Shown piece by piece: positions 28,207 to 36,807 of a stretch of 36,833 nt of DNA (position 1 is the first letter of the stretch; the number at the start of each line of letters is the position of its first letter). The DNA is from UBA6120 sp035361955 (GTDB lineage: Bacteria; Bacillota_I; Bacilli_A; RFN20; CAG-826): contig DAOSDC010000013.1 of NCBI GenBank assembly GCA_035361955.1, positions 1 to 36,833 on the forward strand, given 5' to 3'. The notes under the pieces were generated by a model. It did not search any database. It saw only the letters and a program-made list of their open reading frames with translations, and was not told where the DNA came from. Position numbers and translations under genes: made by a program.

Positions 28207-29162
28207 AGGCCGACCTCCTGATCGAGGACGAGGTAAGACGTAAGATTACCTAATTCGTCAACTTCGATAATCCGCGCACCGCGTTCGATCTGCCCATAGC
28301 CGTTATAGCCACTTGTTTGGCCGTAAGCGAGCAAGATGCCATCTTTTAAGAAACTGAAGTTCGATAAATGATCATGGCCGGCAAATACGCCTTTGGACAC
28401 ACCATGGGCGACCATCTCGTCAAAAAATCCCGTTTCTTGTCCTTGTGGATAAACGCGATCTTCACCCATTTGCCCATCGATCAAATCATAGTTGATATAT
28501 TCTTCGTATTGTAGCAATGGAATGTGCATATAAACGCTAGAAGTGACGTCTAATAGGGCGTCGGCGGCGGCATGGCTACCATACCAATCGACTTGCGCTT
28601 CGGAGAGCCAATCATAATCGTTAAGACCGCCATTTTCATTTTTAGTATCGAGCATGTATAGATTGTGGAAAGCGGCACTTTGATAGCGTGCTTGAATGAT
28701 AAAATTGCCAAAGCCGCCTTCCATAAGTTCTGGTCCGACTTTAAATAGTAAATGTTCGGGTTTGGCAGCGGCCACCGCGTCGAGGTTCTTCTTATAGGAG
28801 TTAAAGTCGTTATCGTGGTTACCAAAGATGAATGTCCAGGGGATACCGATTTTATCGACGCGTCGCGTCAGTTGCCGATATAGTGAAGGGGCCAATGGTG
28901 ACATCGTCAAATCACCGGTCAAGACGATAATATCCGGTTGTGTGTGTTCCGCCAGTTTTTCGATTAACTCATATGTTTTTTGATCGTTGGCGTCGAATCC
29001 ATACGTTAGATGCAAATCGGTTACTTGCATCACGCGAAGTGACGGACTTTCAAGATTCAAAATCAGCGGGGTGTCATCGGTGAACTCGATGTCTAAATCG
29101 CTTGCGCACGATGTCAGCGTCAGGGCGAATAAAGGTAACACGATTCCCCAATATTTATTCAA
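28203..29162 (-). CDS. Lipoprotein calcineurin-like metallophosphatase
   Basis: A 319-residue predicted lipoprotein. From the TTG at 29162 the N-terminus is a signal peptide ending in the lipobox LTSC (Cys 19), so it would be anchored outside the membrane. The metallophosphoesterase motifs follow: VTDLHLTYG with D49 and H51, LTGDLTMSP, IFGNHDND and AGHDHLSNF. Family members hydrolyse phosphomonoesters or diesters; the closest layout is the purple acid phosphatase/Dcr2-like type. The TTG start is chosen because AAGGAG is 9 bases upstream and because the ATG at 29195 lies within the -10 box TGCTATAAT. Two small membrane proteins follow in overlapping frames. Confidence 0.87.
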   Translation of the reverse strand: MNKYWGIVLPLFALTLTSCASDLDIEFTDDTPLILNLESPSLRVMQVTDLHLTYGFDANDQKTYELIEKLAEHTQPDIIVLTGDLTMSPLAPSLYRQLTRRVDKIGIPWTFIFGNHDNDFNSYKKNLDAVAAAKPEHLLFKVGPELMEGGFGNFIIQARYQSAAFHNLYMLDTKNENGGLNDYDWLSEAQVDWYGSHAAADALLDVTSSVYMHIPLLQYEEYINYDLIDGQMGEDRVYPQGQETGFFDEMVAHGVSKGVFAGHDHLSNFSFLKDGILLAYGQTSGYNGYGQIERGARIIEVDELGNLTSYLVLDQEVGL

Positions 29163-29193
29163 ACGAACCACGCTCCTTGCTTTATGTTTTTCC

Positions 29194-29202
29194 ATTATAG
29201 CA
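29194..29202 (-). promoter_or_regulatory. Extended -10 promoter of the metallophosphatase operon
   Basis: On the minus strand TGCTATAAT is a perfect extended -10. The predicted RNA start leaves about 25 nt before the TTG start codon, enough for its SD, and rules out the upstream ATG. Confidence 0.6.
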
Positions 29203-29270
29203 CGGCGCCTCCGCGACGCGTGTGCATCAAAGATGAAAATAAATGTTACTCGGTAAAATAAGAAGTTGTT

Positions 29271-29279
29271 TGTTATAAT
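29271..29279 (+). promoter_or_regulatory. Extended -10 promoter of spoIIIE, close to the start codon
   Basis: TGTTATAAT ends 11 bases before ATG at 29291, so the leader would be only about five nt. No SD is present. Confidence 0.6.
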
Positions 29280-29290
29280 TACTGTTAGTT

Positions 29291-31813
29291 ATGGCCCCCA
29301 CCGATCAAAATATCAAAACGCGGCTACCGCGCAACAACCCACGAGTAAATCATGATCTTGAAGCTGTCTTACTCGGCATCTTGTTCGTCCTTTTAGGCGC
29401 ATTGTGTTTTACTAATGTCACCATCGTCAGCGGCTTGCTGAATTTTCTCCCGACAATCTTTCTTGGAAAACTTAATTTCATCGCCTTCCTTTACCTGATT
29501 ACGCTCGGCTTTTATCGGATCTTCATGCGTAAGCCGCTGCATTTATCATTCAATTTCACATTGATAGGCACCATCATCGTATTACTCGCAGCTTCGGGAC
29601 TCCTGACGCATTACACAATCAGCGAACTGGGAGCGACACCGACGACACTAATGACATTTTTTTCCGATTTTTTAAAACATCTTCCGGCTTTATCGGAACT
29701 GCCCTCATCGTATGAGCCACTGGTCGGGGGCGGACTGCTCGGTTATTTGCTTTTAGGTATTTCCAACTCATTAGCGGGCGATAGCGGCCACCTGCTTTTA
29801 TATGTTCTATTTGCCACAGGATTGCTGTTGATTGGTGCGCCGCTTTGGGTATTATTCTTCAAATGGGCACGAAAACATCGGGCTGAAAAACGACTTGAAG
29901 CCGCACGCATTAAGGCGGCCCGTGGCCAGGTAATCGATGAACAACAAGAGTTACCACCAGTGGAAACCCCAATACCACAACCGAAGCCACGACCTTCAGT
30001 TTCGTTCGTTCCCAAAGTTAGCAACAAACCAACCTACTCCAAACCTCTCGTCAGCGAAATGCCGACTTCTGGTTTGCGCAAAGTAACTTATCGACGTGAT
30101 GTTAACAAACAGCCAGCCCCACTGAAACCATCTACTTCTCAAGATGAATACCAAACCCCGTCAACGATGAGTGCGCAACAAGGCGGTCATCATCAAACAA
30201 CGAGTGTCCGTAAACTAGAACCAGAGTTACATTCTGTCAAGATTGAGCCGCCAAGGAAAACCGACATCAATCCAATCGACGAGATTCGGTCGCTGATTCC
30301 CGATATTGAACCATCCGAACACGTACTCACGCGCCCAATCATCGCCAATAAATCATATCGTTTTCCAAGTATTGATTTGCTCGACGACGTACCTGAAGAA
30401 ACCGATACTGAATATAACGAAGAAGTGGCCATCCACCGCATGGGCGTTATTAATCAAACGTTTGTCGATCTTGGAGTTAAAGCCCAGGCCGTCTCATTTC
30501 AAGTCGGACCATCGTTTACTTCGTTTGACATCCAATTGGATCGGGGGACGCTCGTTAAATCAGTGGCTACCGTTATCAACGAAATATCGATTCGATTAGG
30601 TGGCATGCCAGCGCTTTTCACGGAAGTCGTGCCTGGAAAAACGACATCGACGCTTGAGGTTCCCAACGAAAAAATAAGCATCGTCAGCTTTAAGGAAATC
30701 ATTAAAGACATCGACCGTAAACCCGAATTTCAAAATCGCGTCGTGCTTCCGTTTGGAAAAAATATCTTAGGTCAGTTGGAATTATTGCCGCTTAAAGACA
30801 TCATCCATATGCTGGTAGCCGGTACGACCGGCAGTGGCAAATCGGTGTTCATGCACACGCTCATCATGACGATTTTGATGCGTTCGCATCCCGATGACAT
30901 TAAATTGATTATCATCGATCCAAAACGGGTTGAGATGATTCGCTATGAAGGAATCCCGCATTTATTAGCTCCGATTATTAATGAATATAGTCAAGCGAAA
31001 GTCGCCCTTACCAGACTGCTTGAGGAAATGCAAAAACGCTACGACATGTTCCAAAACGTCGGCATTTCCAGTATTGACGCTTATAACCGCTATGCCCGTG
31101 ATAACGGACAACAACCATTGCCGTTAATTGCGACAATTATTGACGAATATGCCGATTTGGTCGAAGGAATTCCTTCAATTAGCGATATCGTCGAACGCTT
31201 GGCGGCCATGGCGCGCGCTTCTGGTATTCATATGATTATCGCCACCCAACGACCCATCACCCGAATTGTCTCGGGCAACATCAAAAACAACATCATCACG
31301 AAAGTAGCTTTACAAATGAACGCCCAAGTCGATTCGGTGACCGTGCTCGGTCATGCCGGCGCCGAGAAGCTTTTAGGTAACGGTGATATGATTGTCAGCT
31401 GCCCGAAACTTTCGCGTTATGGCGAGTTGCGACTACAAGGTGCATTTGTCAGCGAGGACGACACTTTGCGGGTCACCCGATTCATTAAAGACAATAGCGA
31501 ACCATCGTATCATCCTAATTTTCTCAACCTTGTCGACATTACGGCAATGGGACCGCAATTTCCTGGCAACAGCGTCGAAGAGCCACTTGATGAGCGGTAT
31601 GAAGACATTAAACTATTCACGATGCGTAACGAATACATGTCATCCAGTCGCATCATGCGCGAGTTCAATATGGGTTTCAATCGCACGCTACGCATCATCA
31701 AGCAATTGCAAATCGATGGTGTGCTCGCCGCCGGTCCCGCCAATCCACAATCGAACAAGGGGATACCCGTTTTGATTCGAATTGATGATGAAGAAAACAA
31801 CCACACCCCCTAG
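29291..31813 (+). CDS. ftsK: DNA translocase FtsK/SpoIIIE
   Basis: An 840-residue ATP-driven DNA pump for chromosome segregation at the septum. The N-terminal region has four membrane segments (about 25-195), followed by a Pro/Arg/Gln-rich linker (about 200-350). The FtsK alpha and beta domains follow (about 370-760), with Walker A AGTTGSGKS (510-518) and Walker B IIDEYADL (D618). The C-terminal gamma winged helix (about 775-835; YMSSSRIMREFNMGFNRTLR) would read chromosomal polarity sequences. The start ATG has no SD and sits right behind its -10 box. It leads a plus-strand run with acpS and pulA. Confidence 0.95.
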   Translation: MAPTDQNIKTRLPRNNPRVNHDLEAVLLGILFVLLGALCFTNVTIVSGLLNFLPTIFLGKLNFIAFLYLITLGFYRIFMRKPLHLSFNFTLIGTIIVLLAASGLLTHYTISELGATPTTLMTFFSDFLKHLPALSELPSSYEPLVGGGLLGYLLLGISNSLAGDSGHLLLYVLFATGLLLIGAPLWVLFFKWARKHRAEKRLEAARIKAARGQVIDEQQELPPVETPIPQPKPRPSVSFVPKVSNKPTYSKPLVSEMPTSGLRKVTYRRDVNKQPAPLKPSTSQDEYQTPSTMSAQQGGHHQTTSVRKLEPELHSVKIEPPRKTDINPIDEIRSLIPDIEPSEHVLTRPIIANKSYRFPSIDLLDDVPEETDTEYNEEVAIHRMGVINQTFVDLGVKAQAVSFQVGPSFTSFDIQLDRGTLVKSVATVINEISIRLGGMPALFTEVVPGKTTSTLEVPNEKISIVSFKEIIKDIDRKPEFQNRVVLPFGKNILGQLELLPLKDIIHMLVAGTTGSGKSVFMHTLIMTILMRSHPDDIKLIIIDPKRVEMIRYEGIPHLLAPIINEYSQAKVALTRLLEEMQKRYDMFQNVGISSIDAYNRYARDNGQQPLPLIATIIDEYADLVEGIPSISDIVERLAAMARASGIHMIIATQRPITRIVSGNIKNNIITKVALQMNAQVDSVTVLGHAGAEKLLGNGDMIVSCPKLSRYGELRLQGAFVSEDDTLRVTRFIKDNSEPSYHPNFLNLVDITAMGPQFPGNSVEEPLDERYEDIKLFTMRNEYMSSSRIMREFNMGFNRTLRIIKQLQIDGVLAAGPANPQSNKGIPVLIRIDDEENNHTP

Positions 31814-31827
31814 AAAGGAAACAGTGT

Positions 31828-32169
31828 ATGGCTATTGGAATTGATATCGTGTTAATGTCACGCTTTGAGGGCAAGGAAACGCTTGCCAAACGGATTTTAT
31901 CGAAAGAAGAGCTGCTCATCTACGAAAAGCGAAGCGATAAAGTCAAGTTCATTGCTGGTCGGTTTGCCGCTAAAGAAGCATTTTTGAAGGCGGTACGCGG
32001 TGGCTTTGGACAAATCGCATTTAGCCATGTGTCGGTGCTATATGACCGACTTGGCGTACCCTATCTGATTTATAAAGACCAGACGTATGATGTATCGATT
32101 TCTCACGATGGCGATTATGCGGTTGCTGTTGTTTACGTCAAATCAAGCCGAGAAGAAATGGAAAAATAA
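31828..32169 (+). CDS. acpS: Holo-[acyl-carrier-protein] synthase
   Basis: A 113-residue 4'-phosphopantetheinyl transferase that activates apo-ACP using CoA. Family motifs are all present: MAIGIDIVLMSRFE with the metal-binding D6, FIAGRFAAKEAFLKA with E50, and VSISHDGDYAVAVV at the end. Length is normal. SD AAAGGAAA lies upstream of the ATG; the gene is 14 bp after spoIIIE and 9 bp before pulA. Links to fatty-acid and phospholipid synthesis, as does plsC further on. Confidence 0.95.
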   Translation: MAIGIDIVLMSRFEGKETLAKRILSKEELLIYEKRSDKVKFIAGRFAAKEAFLKAVRGGFGQIAFSHVSVLYDRLGVPYLIYKDQTYDVSISHDGDYAVAVVYVKSSREEMEK

Positions 32170-32178
32170 GGACAACCA

Positions 32179-34317
32179 ATGAAAGATAGTTTTTTATCAT
32201 GCAAACTAATCGGTCCTCAGCAAATTAAAGCCATGCTGTTTGGACCGCTGAATAAAGAGGAAAAGCATCCTTTTTTGCTCGTAACCGACCATAAGAAGAT
32301 CGAAACGCTTCGGATTGAAAAAGTGACTCCCGTCACTGGAGGCTGGACATTCGATTTGCGGTCGTATAGCGAGCTGGAACTCGGTCACCAATACGATATC
32401 GTGCTTGAAGGTTTCACACGGAGCGCCCTCGATATCGGAAATGCGATTTATTTTCCCGACTTTGACGACAAATACACATATAACGGTAATGATTTAGGGG
32501 CCCGCATCAGTGAATTTAATACGACATTTAAATTGTGGGCTCCCCTTGCCAGTAACGTAATCCTGAAATTGGTCGTCGATCATTCGGAGCGATTGATTGC
32601 CATGACGCGTTCAAATCAGGGAATATTTGAAACTTCACTCGCTGGTAACCTCGATGGGGCTACTTATGTTTATTTAGTGACCAATAATGGATTGACGGTT
32701 GAGGCCACCGATCCGTATGCGTTTGGTTCAACTCTTAACGGAGAAATGTCCGTCGTCGTCGACTTTGCCAAGCTCGATGTGCCGCTTTATCAAGACGAGC
32801 TACCAAAGTTTGGCAAGTATACCGACGCCATTATCTATGAAACAAGCGTCCGTGATATTACAAGCGACCCGCTGACGAATATCAAGCACAAAGGCCGGTT
32901 CCTAGGCATGATTGAATCAGGCGTTAAGACCGAAAAAGGCCATCCAGTTGGGTTCGATTATTTGACGAGCTTGGGCATTACCCATTTGCAACTATTACCG
33001 ATTTACGATTTCCAAACGGTCGACGAACGTGATCCGGGCCGTTTTTATAACTGGGGCTACGATCCCCAACAATATTTCGTGCCTGATGGCAGTTTCGCCA
33101 GCGATTTATCAGATCCGTATTCGCGAATCAAAGACTTGAAGGCACTAGTCAGTGCGTATCACAAACAAGGAATTCGTATTGTCATGGACGTCGTTTATAA
33201 CCATGTCTATCATGCGCATTTATCGGTGTTTGAAAAGATTGTGCCCAGTTATTATTTTCGACGTCGCAAAGACGGGCGTTTATCGAATGGCTCTTTCTGT
33301 GGAAACGATGTGGCGAGCGAAAGACCGATGGTGCGTAAGCTCATACTCGATTCGGCCGTGCACTGGGTACAAACGTATGGAATTGACGGGTTCCGCTTTG
33401 ATTTAATGAGCAACATCGATTTGACGACTTCCAAATTGCTTGAAAAGACCATTAAGGCCATCAAACCCGACTTCATGTTTTATGGTGAAGGATGGAATAT
33501 GCCGACGGAACTTAAAGAAGAAGATCGCAGTTCGATGTATAACTGTGATAAGCTGCCAAACTATGCCTTTTTTAACGATTCGTTCCGTGACATCGTCAAA
33601 GGGGCGACGATGGACGACAAACTGAAAGAACGGGGATATTTGCTTGGGGCATCCAGTTACCGACTTGGCTTTAAATTCGCCTGGGTCGGTAGTTGCCTTG
33701 ATTTGATCTTCCCGGCTAAATTCAAACACGCACACCAATCGATTAATTACGTCGAATGTCACGATAATGGTACGCTGTTTGACAAAATGCTCGTCAGCAA
33801 TGGGCAAGAACCTTTGGCAGTCAGGCTCAAACGGCTTAAATTGATTAACGCAGCCACGATGTTCGCGTTCGGGATTCCGTTTTTCCACATGGGACAGGAG
33901 ATTGGTTTATCAAAAGGTGGCGATCTGAACTCCTATAAGTCGGGCGATAAAGTCAATCGTTACGATTACCGTGTGCTCGATGAACGATATGACTTGTATG
34001 AATACTTCAAGGATTTAGCGAGACTAAGACGAGATTTGCCGTTTTTACGGCTCGACAAAGCCAATTTAATCGAAAAAATGACCCGATTTGATGATTTAGA
34101 CGAATCGGGAATCATCATTCATTATGCCGATATCAAAGCGTTGGCACCCTACAAAAGATTTTTTATCATGATTAATCCGAGCATGGAAGACCACTACTAT
34201 CAACTCGATGAATACATGCTTTTAGTGTTTTCGGATAAAGGTTACGTCGCCAATCGGAATGTGAAAATGAAGGACATTATGATTGAAGCATTGTCGCTAT
34301 TAATATTCGCAATTTAG
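32179..34317 (+). CDS. pulA: Type I pullulanase
   Basis: A 712-residue GH13 debranching enzyme that cleaves alpha-1,6 links in pullulan, glycogen or starch-derived limit dextrins. A ~100-residue N-terminal domain is followed by CBM48 (about 105-200), ending with ATDPYAFGSTLNG. The pullulanase signature YNWGYDP is at 290-296. Catalytic motifs are MDVVYNHVYH (336-345), GFRFDLM with nucleophile D408, FYGEGWN with acid E437, and VECHDNGT with D529. No signal peptide is seen, so it should act in the cytoplasm on stored or imported glucans. It lies 9 bp after acpS, an unrelated gene. Confidence 0.95.
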   Translation: MKDSFLSCKLIGPQQIKAMLFGPLNKEEKHPFLLVTDHKKIETLRIEKVTPVTGGWTFDLRSYSELELGHQYDIVLEGFTRSALDIGNAIYFPDFDDKYTYNGNDLGARISEFNTTFKLWAPLASNVILKLVVDHSERLIAMTRSNQGIFETSLAGNLDGATYVYLVTNNGLTVEATDPYAFGSTLNGEMSVVVDFAKLDVPLYQDELPKFGKYTDAIIYETSVRDITSDPLTNIKHKGRFLGMIESGVKTEKGHPVGFDYLTSLGITHLQLLPIYDFQTVDERDPGRFYNWGYDPQQYFVPDGSFASDLSDPYSRIKDLKALVSAYHKQGIRIVMDVVYNHVYHAHLSVFEKIVPSYYFRRRKDGRLSNGSFCGNDVASERPMVRKLILDSAVHWVQTYGIDGFRFDLMSNIDLTTSKLLEKTIKAIKPDFMFYGEGWNMPTELKEEDRSSMYNCDKLPNYAFFNDSFRDIVKGATMDDKLKERGYLLGASSYRLGFKFAWVGSCLDLIFPAKFKHAHQSINYVECHDNGTLFDKMLVSNGQEPLAVRLKRLKLINAATMFAFGIPFFHMGQEIGLSKGGDLNSYKSGDKVNRYDYRVLDERYDLYEYFKDLARLRRDLPFLRLDKANLIEKMTRFDDLDESGIIIHYADIKALAPYKRFFIMINPSMEDHYYQLDEYMLLVFSDKGYVANRNVKMKDIMIEALSLLIFAI

Positions 34318-34350
34318 CCACTTGGGACTCGATTGGGATTCACGACGAAA

Positions 34351-34380
34351 TTCCTCCGGTAATATATCCATAAGGAGGAA
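34351..34380 (+). promoter_or_regulatory. Hairpin sequestering the SD of the SSB-like gene
   Basis: TTCCTCC (34351-34357) is the exact complement of GGAGGAA (34374-34380), which contains the SD eight to nine bases before the ATG. The loop is 16 bases. In a transcript reading through from pulA the SD would be masked. TAATAT in the loop (34360-34365) could be a -10, which would produce an RNA lacking the left arm. Confidence 0.5.
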
Positions 34381-34387
34381 CTGCTAA

Positions 34388-34675
34388 ATGTTCACTAATA
34401 TTGTTGCCGTCGGTTTGATCGATAATCCGATCAAATCAAATGTTCGTCTGTTGAAAGTCGAACGACCCGCTCGCGATTCGGAAGGAATCTTTGTGACCGA
34501 TGAAATACCGGTCACCTATTGGTCACGCGCCACGAATAATTACTTCATGGGCATGAAAAACGGAACGCTGATACTTGTTAAAGGGAGAATCGAGTATGAT
34601 GCCGATCACGGTTTGACAATCGTGACTGATCATCTTGAAACATTACTCCCCGTCAAAGACAAGCAAGACGAGTAA
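34388..34675 (+). CDS. Single-stranded DNA-binding (OB-fold) protein paralogue
   Basis: A 95-residue protein resembling the OB-fold of SSB: MFTNIVAVGLIDNPI at the start, VRLLKVERPA, VTDEIPVTYWSRATNNYF, then KNGTLILVKGRIEYDADHGLTIVTDHLETL (family: kG..v.V.Gri). It ends with an acidic KDKQDE rather than the DDDIPF-type tip that recruits replication proteins, and the linker is missing. It is likely a small accessory SSB/PriB-like protein rather than the replicative one, which normally sits with rpsF and rpsR. SD is AAGGAGG, which can be masked by the hairpin upstream. Confidence 0.75.
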   Translation: MFTNIVAVGLIDNPIKSNVRLLKVERPARDSEGIFVTDEIPVTYWSRATNNYFMGMKNGTLILVKGRIEYDADHGLTIVTDHLETLLPVKDKQDE

Positions 34676-34695
34676 CCGCCAAAGCGTGACTGGAA

Positions 34696-34704
34696 TGCTA
34701 TAAT
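34696..34704 (+). promoter_or_regulatory. Extended -10 promoter of plsC-pdp
   Basis: TGCTATAAT ends 22 bp before the plsC start, giving a leader of about 15-16 nt that contains the weak SD AGGT. Confidence 0.6.
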
Positions 34705-34726
34705 ATTAAGATAGACAGGTAAAAGT

Positions 34727-35509
34727 ATGTTTAGATATATACGCGCAGTCACGCTTTGCTTCTTCGATATCATTTTTGGCTACTTTACATGGATGGTACC
34801 CTTTTCGCGCCATCCCGAACGTTGGCCGCTTGAATATCGGTATGCCAAAATGCGTAAACTCGTTTTAAAAATCGTCAAGCATCTTCATGTGGATTACTAT
34901 ATTACTAACGGCGAAATATTAAGCCAGCCAGGGACATACTTGTTCATTGGCAACCACTATTCAATGTATGATGCGCTGATTACAGTATGTTTATCGGAAC
35001 GTCCCATCATTTTCGTGGGTAAACACGAAATTTTGAAATGGCCATTTTTCGGTCGCATCATGAAGGGAATTGATTGCGTTTTCATCAAGCGCAACAATTT
35101 GCGTCAAGAAATCGAAGTCATGAAAAAGGTCAAAAATTCATTGGCCGAAAAATCGGTCAGTTGGGCGATTTTCCCCGAAGGGACGCGTAATAAAGACATT
35201 CGGGGTAAGTTACTACCGTTTAAAGCCGGAACTTTCAAAATGGCGCTCGAAACGAAAACGCCGATTGTTCCGATGACGATTTATGGCACATTCCGGCCAC
35301 TAAACACCAAATACCACATGAAGCGATTCCCAGTCCAAGTCAAGTTTCTAGAACCAATCATGCCCGAACAATACCAAGGCATGACCTCTGTCGCCGTGTC
35401 CGACCTCGTCAGAGGAAGAATGCAAGTGGAAATCGATCAACTACGGGAGACCGACACAAAACTCGTTCCCGTCAAAATATTGGCTAAAGAAAAGAGGCTC
35501 CCTTCATGA
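34727..35509 (+). CDS. plsC: 1-acyl-sn-glycerol-3-phosphate acyltransferase
   Basis: A 260-residue membrane-associated enzyme that makes phosphatidic acid from lysophosphatidic acid. The catalytic NHx4D motif is NHYSMYD (76-82), and the glycerol-phosphate motif FPEGTRN is at 149-155. IVPMTIYGTFRP (about 180-191) is the fourth conserved block. A hydrophobic N-terminal segment (about 8-25) is likely the membrane anchor. Length is usual. The start is ATG shortly after an extended -10 promoter, and the 3' end overlaps pdp by 4 bp. Confidence 0.93.
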   Translation: MFRYIRAVTLCFFDIIFGYFTWMVPFSRHPERWPLEYRYAKMRKLVLKIVKHLHVDYYITNGEILSQPGTYLFIGNHYSMYDALITVCLSERPIIFVGKHEILKWPFFGRIMKGIDCVFIKRNNLRQEIEVMKKVKNSLAEKSVSWAIFPEGTRNKDIRGKLLPFKAGTFKMALETKTPIVPMTIYGTFRPLNTKYHMKRFPVQVKFLEPIMPEQYQGMTSVAVSDLVRGRMQVEIDQLRETDTKLVPVKILAKEKRLPS

Positions 35510-36807
35510 GAATGATTGATCTAATCATAAAAAAGCGCGATGGTGGACACCACACCGATGCCGAACTTGAATATATCGTCAAGGGCATTAGTGACGGAAC
35601 GATCCCCGATTATCAAATCGCCGCTTGGCTGATGGCCGTGAAATTCATTGGCATGAATGAGCATGAAACAGCATATTTGACGCATCTCATGATGCATAGC
35701 GGCGACACCATCGATCTATCAGCGATTAAAGGAATCACCGTCGATAAACACTCGACAGGTGGCGTCGGTGATAAAACTAGTCTGGCGCTTGGACCGATGG
35801 TTGCTGCCTGTGGCGTTAAAGTCGCCAAAATGAGTGGTCGTGGTCTTGGACATACTGGTGGTACGCTTGATAAACTCGAAGCAATTCCGGGTGTTTCCGT
35901 TTCAATGAGCCGTGAGGCGTTTATTCGCCAGGTAAATGACATCGGGCTCGCCATCTTGGGACAAACCGGTGCGCTCGTGCCTGCTGACAAAAAACTTTAT
36001 GCGCTTCGTGACGTGACGGGTACCGTCGAGTCGATGCCACTTATCGCCGGCTCAATCATGAGCAAGAAACTCGCCTCGGGTGCGGATACGATTTTGTTGG
36101 ACGTCAAATTCGGACAAGGCGCTTTCATGAAGACGCTCGACGATGCACGCGAGCTCGCCAAAACAATGGTTGCCATCGGCAAATCGCTTAAACGCGACAC
36201 GCGAGCAATTATTACCGACATGCAACAACCATTGGGACTGGCCGTTGGCAATATTCTTGAAGTCAAAGAAGCGATTGCCACACTCCATGGTCACGGACCC
36301 GCGGACTTTGTCGAATTGTGTTTGGCAGCCGGATCAATCATGCTACTACAAGCGCATGCGGCCACCTCGATTGAACAAGCTCGATCCAAATTGATTCGAA
36401 CGATCGAAGATGGCTCGGCTTTCCAAAAACTTTGTGAGATGATTGCATCTCAAGGCGGCGATCTCTCGTATATCAAACAACCAGACAAATTCGATGTGTC
36501 ACGGCACATAGTTCCGATTCGCGCGGAGCGCGATGGACACATCGCCACAATAAATGCGTTGGCAATTGGCGAAGCGGCGATGAAACTAGGCGCCGGACGC
36601 GCTAAAAAAGAAGATGTCATCGATTTTTCCGCGGGCATTGTCTTAAATAAAAAAGTCGCCGATCAAGTTATTACCGGCGACATACTAGCGTATGCCCATA
36701 CCAATATCGAACAATTTTCCGATGTCTTAGATGAAATCAAGAGCGCTTTTATAATCCAACAAGAACCAGTTACCCCCGGTCCCATCGTTTACGAAATCAT
36801 CGAATAA
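35506..36807 (+). CDS. pdp: Pyrimidine-nucleoside phosphorylase
   Basis: A 433-residue enzyme that splits uridine, deoxyuridine or thymidine with phosphate to give base and (deoxy)ribose-1-phosphate. The phosphate-binding KHSTGGVGDKTS (81-92) and the family signature SGRGLGHTGGTLDKLE (110-125) are intact, as are TGTVESMPLIAGSIMSKK and DVKFGQGAFMK. Length and full C-terminal alpha/beta domain fit Bacillota Pdp; thymidine phosphorylase (DeoA) is the close alternative. The start overlaps the plsC stop (ATGA). With UraA it would support pyrimidine salvage. The stop is 26 bp from the window edge; no terminator is visible there. Confidence 0.94.
   Translation: MRMIDLIIKKRDGGHHTDAELEYIVKGISDGTIPDYQIAAWLMAVKFIGMNEHETAYLTHLMMHSGDTIDLSAIKGITVDKHSTGGVGDKTSLALGPMVAACGVKVAKMSGRGLGHTGGTLDKLEAIPGVSVSMSREAFIRQVNDIGLAILGQTGALVPADKKLYALRDVTGTVESMPLIAGSIMSKKLASGADTILLDVKFGQGAFMKTLDDARELAKTMVAIGKSLKRDTRAIITDMQQPLGLAVGNILEVKEAIATLHGHGPADFVELCLAAGSIMLLQAHAATSIEQARSKLIRTIEDGSAFQKLCEMIASQGGDLSYIKQPDKFDVSRHIVPIRAERDGHIATINALAIGEAAMKLGAGRAKKEDVIDFSAGIVLNKKVADQVITGDILAYAHTNIEQFSDVLDEIKSAFIIQQEPVTPGPIVYEIIE

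Noticed and set aside
29163..29195. ATG start of the metallophosphatase at 29195
   Set aside because: That ATG lies within the -10 box TGCTATAAT; the TTG at 29162 has an SD and starts a proper lipoprotein signal peptide.
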